NCBI RefSeq assembly: GCF_000304335.1
Contig: NZ_CAJF01000003.1
Location: 1-64,000, forward strand
Source of the DNA: Microbacterium yannicii PS01
GTDB lineage: Bacteria; Actinomycetota; Actinomycetes; Actinomycetales; Microbacteriaceae
Reading direction: 5' to 3'
DNA length: 64,000 bases
This document shows, in pieces, positions 48,022 through 55,917 of this stretch. The notes beneath the pieces were generated by a model, which searched no databases, was not told the origin of the DNA, and was given only the letters and a program-made list of their open reading frames with translations. Position numbers and translations under genes: made by a program. Within the stretch, counting starts at the first letter, position 1; each line of letters starts with the position of its first letter.

Positions 48022-48885
48022 GTGGACGGACTGGGTCGCCGTGTTCTCGTCGCCGCGTTCGACGGGTGGAACGATGCGGGAGAAGCCGCGTCGTCCGCCA
48101 TCACGCGCCTGCGCGAGGGCGGTACGTACGAGACGGTGTTCTCCGTGGACCCCGAGCTCTACTTCGACTACCAGTACACGCGTCCTCACATCGCCTCCGA
48201 CGGCGAAGGGCGTCGCAGCCTGCAGTGGCCGGAGGCGACGCTGCTGCGGCCGGCGCGCGCCACACGCGGCACGCAGCTGTGGCTCCTGACCGGTGTCGAG
48301 CCCGCCCGCGCATGGCAGGCGTTCGCGTCGGAGTTCATCGACATCGCGCTGCGCGAGGATGTCACCGGATTCGTCTCGATCGGCTCCATGATGTCGGACG
48401 TGCCGCACACCCGCCCGATCTCGGTCTTCGCCGGCAGCGACAACGAGGCGCTGCGGGGCGCGCTCGACCTCGAGCGCAGCACCTACGAGGGGCCGGTCGG
48501 CATCCTGAGCGTGCTCGGGGCCGCCGCCGACGCGGCGGGCATTCCGTCGGCGAGCCTGTGGGCGAGCGTTCCCCACTACGTCGCGGGGCACACGCCGTCG
48601 CCCAAGGCTACGCTGGCGCTGCTGGACCGGCTCGAGGATCTCACCGGGGCTCCGATCCCGCGCGGCGAGCTCGCGACCGAGGCGGCTGCGTGGGAGGCGT
48701 CGATCGATGCCGCGGCGGCCGACGACGAGGAGATGACGGAGTACATCCGCCAGCTCGAGCGCACGCGTGACACGTGGGACTCCCCCGAGGCATCGGGCGA
48801 CGCCATCGCGCAGGAGTTCGAGCGGTACCTGCGTCGACGGGGCGACGGGCCGACCAAGCCCGGCCGCGACGATCCGCGCCGCTGA
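48022..48885 (+). CDS. PAC2-family protein
   Basis: 287 residues. The N-terminal GRRVLVAAFDGWNDAGEAASSAITRL and VEPARAWQAFASEFIDIALREDVTGFVSIGSMMSDVPHTRPISVF are characteristic of the PAC2 (proteasome assembly chaperone 2-like) family. GAAADAAGIPSASLWASVPHYVAGHTPSPKA comes later. Actinobacterial members sit near the proteasome region but their function is unknown; this genome block lacks proteasome genes, which argues against an assembly role. GTG 48022 has GAGGGGG upstream. Confidence 0.92.
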   Translation: MDGLGRRVLVAAFDGWNDAGEAASSAITRLREGGTYETVFSVDPELYFDYQYTRPHIASDGEGRRSLQWPEATLLRPARATRGTQLWLLTGVEPARAWQAFASEFIDIALREDVTGFVSIGSMMSDVPHTRPISVFAGSDNEALRGALDLERSTYEGPVGILSVLGAAADAAGIPSASLWASVPHYVAGHTPSPKATLALLDRLEDLTGAPIPRGELATEAAAWEASIDAAAADDEEMTEYIRQLERTRDTWDSPEASGDAIAQEFERYLRRRGDGPTKPGRDDPRR

Positions 48886-48894
48886 CTCTCCGGT

Positions 48895-48910
48895 GGTCGG
48901 CCCTCCGACC
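48895..48910. terminator. short hairpin after PAC2 gene
   Basis: GGTCGG-CCCT-CCGACC, a 6-bp stem with a 4-nt loop, 9 nt after the stop, between convergent genes. It is followed by GCTGAGTCCGTCGA (48911-48924), a near copy of the terminator arm at 20219. Confidence 0.45.
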
Positions 48911-48957
48911 GCTGAGTCCGTCGAAGCGCCCGCCGGCGACCTCAGGAACCGCCGTCG

Positions 48958-49779
48958 CTACGGCTGGATCGCACCCACGCTCAGCAGCACCAGCAGCAGC
49001 GAACCGAGCGCGACGCGGTACACCACGAACGGCAGGAAGCTGTGCTTGGAGATCCAGCTCATGAAGAACGCGATCACCCCGAGGGCCACAAGGAAGGCCA
49101 CGCCGGTCGCCACGGCGGTCTCGCCGAGGGTGAAGACACCGGGGACGTCCGCGTTCTTGAACAGCTGGTAGAAGCCGCTGCCGAACACCGCCGGGATCGC
49201 GAGCAGGAACGCGTACCGGGCGGCGGCAGCACGCTCGAAGCCCATGAACAGTCCCGCGGTGATCGTGCCGCCCGAGCGGGACACACCGGGGATCAGGGCC
49301 AGAGACTGAGCAAGTCCGAAGATCACGCCGTTGCCGATCGTGATGTCGTGCAGTTTGCGCTTCTTCGCGCCGACGTGGTCGGCGATCCCGAGCAGCACGC
49401 CGAAGAAGATCAGCATGCCGGCGACGATCCACAGCGACCGCAGCGTGGTCTCGATCTGATCCTGGAAGAGCAGGCCCAGCACCACGATCGGGATGCTGCC
49501 CACGATGATCAGCCATCCCATCTTCGCGTCGGGATCGTTGCGCGGAATACGCCCGAACAGGGCGCGGAACCACTGGCCGATGATGCGGACGATGTCGCGC
49601 CAGAAGAACACCACGACGGCCGCCTCGGTGCCGATCTGGGTGATCGCGGTGAACGCCGCCCCGGGGTCCTGCGCCGACGGCAGGAACTCGCCCAGGATGC
49701 GCAGATGCGCGCTGGAGGAGATCGGGAGGAACTCGGTCAGTCCCTGGACGAAGCCGAGGATGATCGCCTCGAGAAGCAT
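48958..49779 (-). CDS. uppP: undecaprenyl-diphosphate phosphatase
   Basis: 273 residues. Recycles undecaprenyl pyrophosphate for cell-wall synthesis. The family motifs [26 protein letters not shown] (about 8-33) and the catalytic Arg in [18 protein letters not shown] (about 162-179) are intact, with about eight membrane helices. ATG 49779 has AAAGG 6 nt upstream. It lies 46 nt downstream of the M20 peptidase gene, with a small hairpin between, so expression from the M20 promoter is probable. Confidence 0.96.
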   Translation of the reverse strand: MLLEAIILGFVQGLTEFLPISSSAHLRILGEFLPSAQDPGAAFTAITQIGTEAAVVVFFWRDIVRIIGQWFRALFGRIPRNDPDAKMGWLIIVGSIPIVVLGLLFQDQIETTLRSLWIVAGMLIFFGVLLGIADHVGAKKRKLHDITIGNGVIFGLAQSLALIPGVSRSGGTITAGLFMGFERAAAARYAFLLAIPAVFGSGFYQLFKNADVPGVFTLGETAVATGVAFLVALGVIAFFMSWISKHSFLPFVVYRVALGSLLLVLLSVGAIQP

Positions 49780-49796
49780 GGGGGCCTTTCGCTGCA

Positions 49797-49817
49797 GGAC
49801 GCCGGGTCGCGGCGTCC
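49797..49817. promoter_or_regulatory. intercistronic hairpin between M20 gene and uppP
   Basis: GGACGCCG-GGTCG-CGGCGTCC, an 8-bp stem without a U-tract, in the short spacer. It may moderate read-through or protect the 3' end of the upstream mRNA. Function unproven. Confidence 0.35.
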
Positions 49818-49825
49818 GCGGGTCT

Positions 49826-51121
49826 TCAGTACGTGCGGAGCAGGTCGGAGAGCACGCGCTGGCCGAACACCAGCGCGTCGATCGGAACGCGCTCGTCGAC
49901 GCCGTGGAACATGCCGGTGAAGTCGAGGTCGGCGGGCAGCCGCAGCGGCGCGAACCCGTAGCCCGCGATGCCGAGCGTCGCCAGCGCCTTGTTGTCGGTG
50001 CCGCCACCCATGAGGTACGGGATCACCGGCGCATCCGGGTCGTGAACGCCGAGCGCGGCCACCATGGCGTCGACCAGATCGCCCGAGAAGGGGACCTCGA
50101 GGCCGATGTCCTGGTGGACGATCTCGACCTCTACACCGGCGCCCACGATGCGTCGGATGTCGGCGAGGGCGGCCTGCTCGGTACCGGGCAGCACCCGCAC
50201 GTCGATCAGCGCCTCGGCACGGTCGGGGATCACGTTGTGCTTGTAGCCGGCGACCAGACCGGTCGGGTTGGTGGTCGTCCGGAGCGTGGAGCGCAGGAAT
50301 CCGGATGGCGCGCCCGTAGCCGCCGCGACCGCGTCGGGGTCCGCGGAGCTCTGACCGAGCAGGTCGGCGAGCCGCTCGGTCATCTCGCGCGTCGTGTCGG
50401 TGAGCGTCACCGGCCAGGCGGTCCGCCCGAGAGCCGCGACGGCCTCGGCGAGAGCGGTCACCGCGTTGTCGGCGTGCAGGCTCGACCCGTGTGCGGCGCG
50501 ACCCCGGGCGACGAGCCGGATCCAGACCAGCGCCTTCTCCCCGACCTGCAGGAGGTAGGTGCGGCGATCACCGATCGTCAGAGAGTATCCGCCGACCTCG
50601 CTGATCGCCTCGGTCGCCCCCGCGAACCACTCGGGGCGATCCTGCACGACCAGCGCGGAGCCCTCGACGCCGCCGTTCTCCTCGTCGGCGAAGAACGCGA
50701 GGATCAGATCGCGCTCGGGCGCCTCGCCGGCACGGAGGATCTCGGCCACCGAGGTCAGGATCATGGCGTCCATATCCTTCATGTCCACGGCGCCGCGACC
50801 CCACAGCATCCCGTCCCGCACGACGCCCGCGAACGGGTCGACGCTCCAGTCCTCGGCGATCGGGGGGACCACGTCGAGGTGCCCGTGCAGCACGAGCGCG
50901 GGCTTGTCGCGGTCTCGGCCGGGGACACGTGCCATCACGTTGGTGCGGCGCGGGATCGGCTCGTAGTACTCGGGAGCGAGGCCCAGACGCTCGAGATAGG
51001 CGCCGACGTACTCGGCCGCCTCCCGCTCCCCGGCGGCACGACCGCCGCCGTGGTTCGTGGTGTCGAAGCGGATCAGATCGCGAGCGACTGCGGCGACCTC
51101 CGGCAATTCGGCTTCGGGCAT
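49826..51121 (-). CDS. M20-family zinc metallopeptidase (ArgE/DapE/CPG2-like)
   Basis: 431 residues. The metal-binding motifs are visible: [13 protein letters not shown] (His and Asp ligand region, about 77-89), [15 protein letters not shown] (bridging Asp) and [12 protein letters not shown] (catalytic Glu), followed by the dimerisation domain and the C-terminal [14 protein letters not shown]. It probably cleaves N-acyl amino acids or dipeptides; DapE-like use is possible but not shown. ATG 51121 is leaderless, 7 nt after TAGGTT. uppP follows on the same strand. Confidence 0.94.
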   Translation of the reverse strand: MPEAELPEVAAVARDLIRFDTTNHGGGRAAGEREAAEYVGAYLERLGLAPEYYEPIPRRTNVMARVPGRDRDKPALVLHGHLDVVPPIAEDWSVDPFAGVVRDGMLWGRGAVDMKDMDAMILTSVAEILRAGEAPERDLILAFFADEENGGVEGSALVVQDRPEWFAGATEAISEVGGYSLTIGDRRTYLLQVGEKALVWIRLVARGRAAHGSSLHADNAVTALAEAVAALGRTAWPVTLTDTTREMTERLADLLGQSSADPDAVAAATGAPSGFLRSTLRTTTNPTGLVAGYKHNVIPDRAEALIDVRVLPGTEQAALADIRRIVGAGVEVEIVHQDIGLEVPFSGDLVDAMVAALGVHDPDAPVIPYLMGGGTDNKALATLGIAGYGFAPLRLPADLDFTGMFHGVDERVPIDALVFGQRVLSDLLRTY

Positions 51122-51128
51122 GCGGACC

Positions 51129-51134
51129 AACCTA
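51129..51134 (-). promoter_or_regulatory. leaderless -10 element (TAGGTT) of M20 gene
   Basis: Minus-strand TAGGTT, 7 nt before ATG 51121. Confidence 0.55.
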
Positions 51135-51174
51135 TCGCCTCGGCACGGGCGCTTCGAAACGCGGACATGAAACG

Positions 51175-51202
51175 CGGAAGGCCCCCTTTCGGGGGCCTTC
51201 CG
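51175..51202 (-). terminator. terminator of tRNA-Leu(GAG)
   Basis: A 12-bp stem CGGAAGGCCCCC/GGGGGCCTTCCG with a 4-nt loop, immediately downstream of the tRNA 3' end (6 nt). Confidence 0.85.
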
Positions 51203-51208
51203 GCACTG

Positions 51209-51293
51209 TGCGCGAGGGGGGACTTGAACCCCCACGCCCTTAACGGGCACTAGCACCTCAAGCTAGCGCGTCTACCTATTCCGCCACCCGCGC
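51209..51293 (-). tRNA. tRNA-Leu(GAG)
   Basis: 85 nt on the minus strand. Acceptor stem GCGCGGG/CTCGCGC (one G-U pair) with discriminator A. The anticodon stem is CTAGC/GCTAG with loop TTGAGGT, giving anticodon GAG (reads CUC and CUU). It has a long class II variable arm (GCCCGTTAAGGGC) and T-arm GGGGGTTCAAGTCCCCC. CCA is not encoded. Confidence 0.97.
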
Positions 51294-51363
51294 AGGTGGT
51301 TTCCGGTTTCGCAACCGAGGAACGACATTACCACGTCGCTGAGCGCCGAACGAATCGGGCGGG

Positions 51364-52452
51364 TCATGCCACAGACACCCCGAATGCGAGACCCAGCAGG
51401 TACGTAATGCCGGCCGCCCCGTACCCGATGGCGAGCTGGCGGAGCGCGCGGCGCAGCGGTGGCCCGCCCGAAAGCACCCCGACAGCGGCGCCCGTTCCGA
51501 GCAGCGCGACTCCGACGAGACCCAGCGCGGCCAGCACGGCCGGGAGCCCCGACATCCCGAAGATCCACGGCAGCACCGGGATGATGGCGCCCGACGCGAA
51601 GAAGAGAAAGCTCGAGAGGGCTGCGCCCCACGCCCGGCCGACAACCTCATGGTCTTCGTCGGTGCCGATCGGCCCGGTGTCCGTCCCCACGCTGCCCGAC
51701 GCCTGGGCCGCCGAGACGACGCGGTGCGCGCGGGCGAGCGCCTCGGCCTCGGGCATTCCGCGAGTGCGGTAGACCAGCGCCAGCTCGTTCGCGTCGAGGT
51801 CCAGGTGCGGGATCGCACCGTCGGCGTAGTCGCTGGGAGCGGTGGAGGCCAGCAGCTCGCGCTGGGACCGCACCGAGACGAACTCTCCCGCCCCCATCGA
51901 CAAGGCGCCCGCAAGGAGGCCGGCGAAGCCGCTGAAGAGCACGAACTGCGGCGCGACGCCGGTCGCGCCCACACCCATCACGAGGGCCAGGTTCGACACC
52001 AAGCCGTCGTTCGCACCGAACACCGCGGCGCGGAAGGTTCCCGACAGTCTGCGCCGCCCGCGCGCGGCCAGGCCGCGCACGACCTCGTGATGCACCTTCT
52101 CGTCGGCCGCCATCGCCGGGGGCGCGAACGGCTCGTCGTCGTACGGCGACCGCGCTTCGGCGTTCTGCGCGAGGGCGAGCACGAAGATCGAGCCGAACCG
52201 CTTCGCCATCGATCCGAGCAGCGTCGTACGGATGTCGGGGTGCGGCAGCCGCGCCGGCTCGCCGCCGAGGAGCGCGAGCCAATGCGCCTCGTGCCGCCCC
52301 TCCGCCTCGGCGAGCGCGAGCAGGATTTCCCGCTCCTCGCCGGCGCGGCGGCCGGCGAGCTCGCGGTAGACACGGGCCTCCGCGCGCTCGTTCACGAGAT
52401 ACCGCTCCCAGCGACGGCGGTCGCGGGCGGTGGGTTCGGCGGGCGCGCTCAC
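51364..52452 (-). CDS. ferritin-like domain fused to VIT1/CCC1 transporter
   Basis: 362 residues. The N-terminal helical domain (about 1-145) has ERAEARVYRELAG and EEREILLALAEAEGRHEAHWLALLG, the Glu/His pattern of a di-iron rubrerythrin/ferritin-like domain (Glu, ExxH). The C-terminal part has the VIT1/CCC1 core: GTFRAAVFGANDGLVSNLALVMG, GALSMGAGEFVSVRSQREL and three to four more helices. It probably moves Fe2+ or Mn2+ across the membrane with a metal-buffering domain attached. GTG 52452 follows GGAGG. Its -10 uses the stop codon of the SRPBCC gene. Confidence 0.93.
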   Translation of the reverse strand: MSAPAEPTARDRRRWERYLVNERAEARVYRELAGRRAGEEREILLALAEAEGRHEAHWLALLGGEPARLPHPDIRTTLLGSMAKRFGSIFVLALAQNAEARSPYDDEPFAPPAMAADEKVHHEVVRGLAARGRRRLSGTFRAAVFGANDGLVSNLALVMGVGATGVAPQFVLFSGFAGLLAGALSMGAGEFVSVRSQRELLASTAPSDYADGAIPHLDLDANELALVYRTRGMPEAEALARAHRVVSAAQASGSVGTDTGPIGTDEDHEVVGRAWGAALSSFLFFASGAIIPVLPWIFGMSGLPAVLAALGLVGVALLGTGAAVGVLSGGPPLRRALRQLAIGYGAAGITYLLGLAFGVSVA

Positions 52453-52482
52453 TCGGCCTCCAAGTCCGGTCGGAACCTGTCC

Positions 52483-52488
52483 ACGCTA
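52483..52488 (-). promoter_or_regulatory. -10 element (TAGCGT) of VIT1 gene, using the SRPBCC stop codon
   Basis: Minus-strand TAGCGT begins with the TAG stop of the SRPBCC gene (52486-52488). The TSS near 52476 leaves a leader of about 24 nt with GGAGG. Confidence 0.5.
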
Positions 52489-53091
52489 GCCAGCGCGCGG
52501 CGATCGACCCGCCTCGATTCCGGGATTGCCAGCATTTCGGGGATCCGAACGGTGCCGGACGGCAACCGCTGCACGCAGCCCCGCCTCGCCTCGCCTCATC
52601 ACATGAGCATGGGCGCGCTCGAACACCGCTCGCAGCACCGGCGCCGTCGCATTCATCCACGCGCGACGGGTCTCGACATCCCACTGGAACTCGACGACGG
52701 TCCCCACGCCCCCTCCAGGCGCCGCTGGCGCGTCGCCCGGAGCCTCCGGGCGCATGGGCCCCGCCTCGACACCGGCCGCCTCGATCGTCACGGCGCCGCC
52801 GCCCCGGAGGTCGCCGTCACTGCGTGCTGCGAGGCGCCGGCCCGGCTCGACGAGGGTCAGCTCGAGGAGCAGCCGCAGGCGATAGCCCAAGGGGCTGCGG
52901 ACCGTGAGAACCAGCCGCTCCCCCGCCGCCAGGCGCCGCGGCGCCATATCGACGGCGAGACCCGGCCACCAGGGCGCCTGCTCGCCGCCCGCCTGCGACG
53001 AGGGCCGAAGCCGGCGCTCGAGCTCCTCCCAGGTGCGGTCGGCCGACGCGGGTACGCGCCAGCGCGACACGAAGGAGTACTCCGCGGGCAT
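52486..53091 (-). CDS. SRPBCC-like hypothetical protein carrying an in-frame repeat
   Basis: 201 residues. MPAEYSFVSRWRVPASADRTWEELERRLRP starts like a polyketide-cyclase/SRPBCC protein, and the WWPGLAVDM, GLGYRLRLLLELTLVEPGRRLAARSDGDLRG and TVVEFQWDVET strands fit a helix-grip fold. A 66-bp copy of a dispersed repeat (52700-52765) is read in frame as the Gly/Pro/Ala-rich stretch GPMRPEAPGDAPAAPGG (about residues 111-127), between two predicted strands, so it is probably a flexible loop. ATG 53091 is leaderless. The ligand is unknown. Confidence 0.75.
   Translation of the reverse strand: MPAEYSFVSRWRVPASADRTWEELERRLRPSSQAGGEQAPWWPGLAVDMAPRRLAAGERLVLTVRSPLGYRLRLLLELTLVEPGRRLAARSDGDLRGGGAVTIEAAGVEAGPMRPEAPGDAPAAPGGGVGTVVEFQWDVETRRAWMNATAPVLRAVFERAHAHVMRRGEAGLRAAVAVRHRSDPRNAGNPGIEAGRSPRAG
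52700..52765. repeat. dispersed GC-rich palindromic repeat, copy B (inside a CDS)
   Basis: Matches 14321-14387 at about 86% identity with one 1-nt gap; the core GCGCCGCTGGCGCGTCGC is identical. It is read in frame within the SRPBCC-like gene and adds a Pro/Ala/Gly-rich loop without a stop codon. Confidence 0.65.
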
Positions 53092-53097
53092 GCCGCG

Positions 53098-53103
53098 AGT
53101 CTA
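53098..53103 (-). promoter_or_regulatory. leaderless -10 element (TAGACT) of SRPBCC gene
   Basis: Minus-strand TAGACT, 6 nt before ATG 53091, in the 29-nt gap after the helicase gene. Confidence 0.6.
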
Positions 53104-53120
53104 GGCGTGGCGCCGCGGTG

Positions 53121-54956
53121 TCAGGAGTGCACGCGCTTGCGGAGCACCTCGATGCGCGCCTGCAGCTGTGCGACGGTGGCATGCGAGACGGCCGGGCCGC
53201 CGCAGATGCGGCGCAGCTCGGCGTGAACGAGGCCGTGCGCCTCGCCGGACTGGCGGGCGTACAGACCGACGAGGCTGTTCAGCAGCTGCCGCTGCTCCTT
53301 GAGCGTGCGATGCAGGGCCTGCGGGACCTCCGGCGCCTCCTGAGGAGGAGCCTGCGCCTCTCGCGCCTTCCGGTGCCGGCTCTGCCGAGCCTGGCGCTGC
53401 ATGAGCAGGTCGTGGACATGCTCGGGCTCGAGGAGTCCGGGCAGTCCGAGGAACTCCTCCTCCTCGGGCGTACCGGGAACGGCGAGCTGACCGAACTCCT
53501 TGCCGTCGTACAGCACCCGGTCGAAATGGGCCGCCGAACCGAGCGCCTGGTAGGTGAACTCCTCGGTGAGAGCATCGGACGCCTTGTCTTCCCGCTTGGC
53601 GGCGTCCATGAGGTCTTCTTCGGCGTTCCACTCGTCGCCGTCGCTCTCGCGGTCCAGCGCGTGGTCGCGCTGGCGCTCCATCTCATTCGCCAGCGCCAGC
53701 AACTGCGGCACATTCGGGAGGAACACACTCGCCGTCTCGCCGCGGCGCCGAGCGCGGACGAAACGGCCGATCGCCTGGGCGAAGAACAGCGGAGTCGACG
53801 CCGACGTCGCGTACACGCCGACGGCGAGCCGCGGCACGTCCACGCCCTCCGAGACCATGCGCACGGCCACCATCCAGCGCGTGTCGGCCTTCGAGAACGT
53901 CTCGATGCGGCTGGAAGCCTCCGCTTCGTCCGACAGCACGATCGTCGTCGCCTCCCCCGTGATCCCCTGAAGGATCGACGCGTAGGCGCGGGCGGCGGTC
54001 TGGTCCGTGGCGATCACGAGCCCGCCGGCGTCGGGGACGTGCTCGCGCACCTCGGTGAGGCGGCGGTCGGCCGATCGCAGCACCGCGGGGATCCAGTCGC
54101 CCTCCGGGTCGAGGGCGGTCCGCCATGCCTGCGAGGTGACGTCCTTGGTGTTGTCCTGCCCGAGCTGCGCCTCCATCTCCTCACCGGTCTTCGTGCGCCA
54201 GCGCATCTGACCGGCGTACACGAGGAAGAGGACCGGCCGCACGACGCCGTCCTCGAGCGCGCGCCGGTACCCGTAGGCGTAGTCGGTGCGCGAGAGGCGG
54301 ATGCCCTTGTCGTCGGGGTGATACTCCACGAACGGGATCGGGGCGGTGTCGCTGCGGAACGGCGTACCCGACAGCAGCAGCCGGCGCGTGGCCCGACCGT
54401 AGGCCTCACGCAGCGCGTCGCCCCAGCTCAGGGCGTCGCCGCCGTGGTGGACCTCGTCGAGGATCACCAGGGTCCTCGCGTCCATCGTGAGTCGCTGGTG
54501 GACGGAGGCCTTCACCGCCACCTGGGCGTACGTCACCGCGACGCCGTGATACTGCCGGGCCGGGGCCGCGTGCCGGTTGCTGAACGCGGGATCAAGCCGG
54601 ATCGAGACCCGTGCCGCGGCGTCGGCCCACTGCGTCTTCAGGTGCTCGGTGGGGGCGACGACGACGATGCGGTCGACGATGCGGCGCCGCAGCAGCTCAC
54701 TCGCGAGGCGCAGCGCGAACGTCGTCTTTCCGGCGCCGGGGGTCGCCGCGGCGAGGAAGTCGCGCGGACCTGCGCCCTCGCCGTCGGGACCGTCGAGCGA
54801 GAAGTAGAGGTCGAGAGCCTCCGCCTGCCACGCGCGCAGGCGCTGCGCCGTGCCCCACGGGGCGCGCTGGGGATAGGTGGGACTGAGGTGCTCGGCCGCG
54901 AAGCTGCCGATGTGAGGGTCGCCGTGGCGTGCGTCGAGGACGGTCTCGTCGGTCAC
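53121..54956 (-). CDS. SF2 DEAD/DEAH-box helicase
   Basis: 611 residues from GTG 54956. RecA domain 1 has Walker A AATPGAGKTTFAL (about 62-74) and VILDEVHHGGD (motif II). RecA domain 2 has MVSEGVDVPRLAVGVYATSASTPLFFAQAIGRFVRAR (motifs V and VI). A C-terminal charged helical domain rich in Glu and Arg ends the protein. It resembles the XPB/SSL2-like res-type helicases of actinobacteria; the substrate is probably DNA. GTG 54956 follows GGGGAGGGG with 8 nt spacing, preferred over an upstream start at 55013 that crosses the promoter. Confidence 0.92.
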   Translation of the reverse strand: MTDETVLDARHGDPHIGSFAAEHLSPTYPQRAPWGTAQRLRAWQAEALDLYFSLDGPDGEGAGPRDFLAAATPGAGKTTFALRLASELLRRRIVDRIVVVAPTEHLKTQWADAAARVSIRLDPAFSNRHAAPARQYHGVAVTYAQVAVKASVHQRLTMDARTLVILDEVHHGGDALSWGDALREAYGRATRRLLLSGTPFRSDTAPIPFVEYHPDDKGIRLSRTDYAYGYRRALEDGVVRPVLFLVYAGQMRWRTKTGEEMEAQLGQDNTKDVTSQAWRTALDPEGDWIPAVLRSADRRLTEVREHVPDAGGLVIATDQTAARAYASILQGITGEATTIVLSDEAEASSRIETFSKADTRWMVAVRMVSEGVDVPRLAVGVYATSASTPLFFAQAIGRFVRARRRGETASVFLPNVPQLLALANEMERQRDHALDRESDGDEWNAEEDLMDAAKREDKASDALTEEFTYQALGSAAHFDRVLYDGKEFGQLAVPGTPEEEEFLGLPGLLEPEHVHDLLMQRQARQSRHRKAREAQAPPQEAPEVPQALHRTLKEQRQLLNSLVGLYARQSGEAHGLVHAELRRICGGPAVSHATVAQLQARIEVLRKRVHS

Positions 54957-54990
54957 CGATGGCACCCCTCCCCGTAGACAACGAGTCACC

Positions 54991-54996
54991 ACGATA
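54991..54996 (-). promoter_or_regulatory. predicted -10 element (TATCGT) of helicase gene
   Basis: Minus-strand TATCGT would give a leader of about 28 nt with the GGGGAGGGG site before GTG 54956. The divergent SGNH -10 (TACCCT) is 27 nt away. Confidence 0.4.
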
Positions 54997-55023
54997 AACG
55001 AACCGGCCGACAACCGGCCGCGA

Positions 55024-55029
55024 TACCCT
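55024..55029 (+). promoter_or_regulatory. predicted -10 element (TACCCT) of SGNH gene 2
   Basis: TACCCT would start a transcript near 55036, with a leader of about 24 nt carrying GAGGAAGAGG before ATG 55060. Confidence 0.4.
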
Positions 55030-55059
55030 GGCTTCGGTCACGAGCCGAGGAAGAGGCGC

Positions 55060-55917
55060 ATGCCCCCGACAGACGATCCCCGCACTCCCTATGTCCCCAA
55101 TCCGCAGGTCCATCCCTGGCGGCGTTTCGTCGCGATCGGGGATTCCTTCACGGAGGGCGTCGGAGATCCCGAGCCGTCGTCGCCCAACGGCCTGCGCGGC
55201 TGGGCCGATCGCGTCGCGGAGGTGCTGTCTCAGCAGGTGGACGACTTCGCATACGCGAACCTGGCGATCCGCGGCCGCCTGATCGGCCAGATCATCGCGG
55301 GGCAGCTCGAGCCGGCGATCGCCCTCAAGCCCGATCTGGTGACCTTCTCGGCGGGGGGCAACGACGTCATCCGCCCCGGCTCCGACCCCGACGCCGTCGC
55401 CCAGCAGTTCGAGGATGCCGTGGTGCGGCTCTCGCGCGGGGGCGCCACCGTGGTCGTCTTCACCGGCATCGACACCGCTTTCACCCCGGTGTTCCGCGGC
55501 ATCCGCGGCAAAGTCGCCATCTACAACGAGAACATCCGCGCCATCGCCGACCGCTACGACTGTATCGTCGCCGATCAGTGGGCCCTCAAAGAGGTGCAGG
55601 ACATGCGCTTCTTCGACGACGACCGCCTGCACTACAACGCCCTGGGGCACCACGAGATCGCGCGCATGGTGCTGCGTGCGCTCAACGTCCCCAACGACCT
55701 CCAGCCCATGCAGCCGGGCCCGCTTCCGTTCCGGACCTGGCGGGAGGCGCGCGGCAATGATCTGGTGTGGGCGCGGGCCTACCTCGTGCCGTGGGTGCTG
55801 CGGCGGCTGCGCCACCAGTCGTCGGGCGATCACATCCGGGCCAAACGTCCCGACGTCCTTCCCCTGCGGGCCTCGGCCGCTCCCGATCGTGCCGACGAGG
55901 CGCGCGACCCCGGCTGA
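55060..55917 (+). CDS. SGNH/GDSL hydrolase (paralogue 2)
   Basis: 285 residues. SGNH blocks: I, RFVAIGDSFTEGVGDPE (nucleophile Ser28); II, YANLAIRGRLIGQII; III, FSAGGNDVIRPG; V, DDDRLHYNALGHHEIARM with catalytic Asp and His. It has no signal peptide and a basic C-terminal tail. It shares blocks, order and length of the core with the gene at 23445, so the two are paralogues about 31 kb apart. The substrate is unknown; an intracellular small-ester hydrolase is likely. It ends directly against the convergent methyltransferase gene, stop to stop. Confidence 0.93.
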   Translation: MPPTDDPRTPYVPNPQVHPWRRFVAIGDSFTEGVGDPEPSSPNGLRGWADRVAEVLSQQVDDFAYANLAIRGRLIGQIIAGQLEPAIALKPDLVTFSAGGNDVIRPGSDPDAVAQQFEDAVVRLSRGGATVVVFTGIDTAFTPVFRGIRGKVAIYNENIRAIADRYDCIVADQWALKEVQDMRFFDDDRLHYNALGHHEIARMVLRALNVPNDLQPMQPGPLPFRTWREARGNDLVWARAYLVPWVLRRLRHQSSGDHIRAKRPDVLPLRASAAPDRADEARDPG

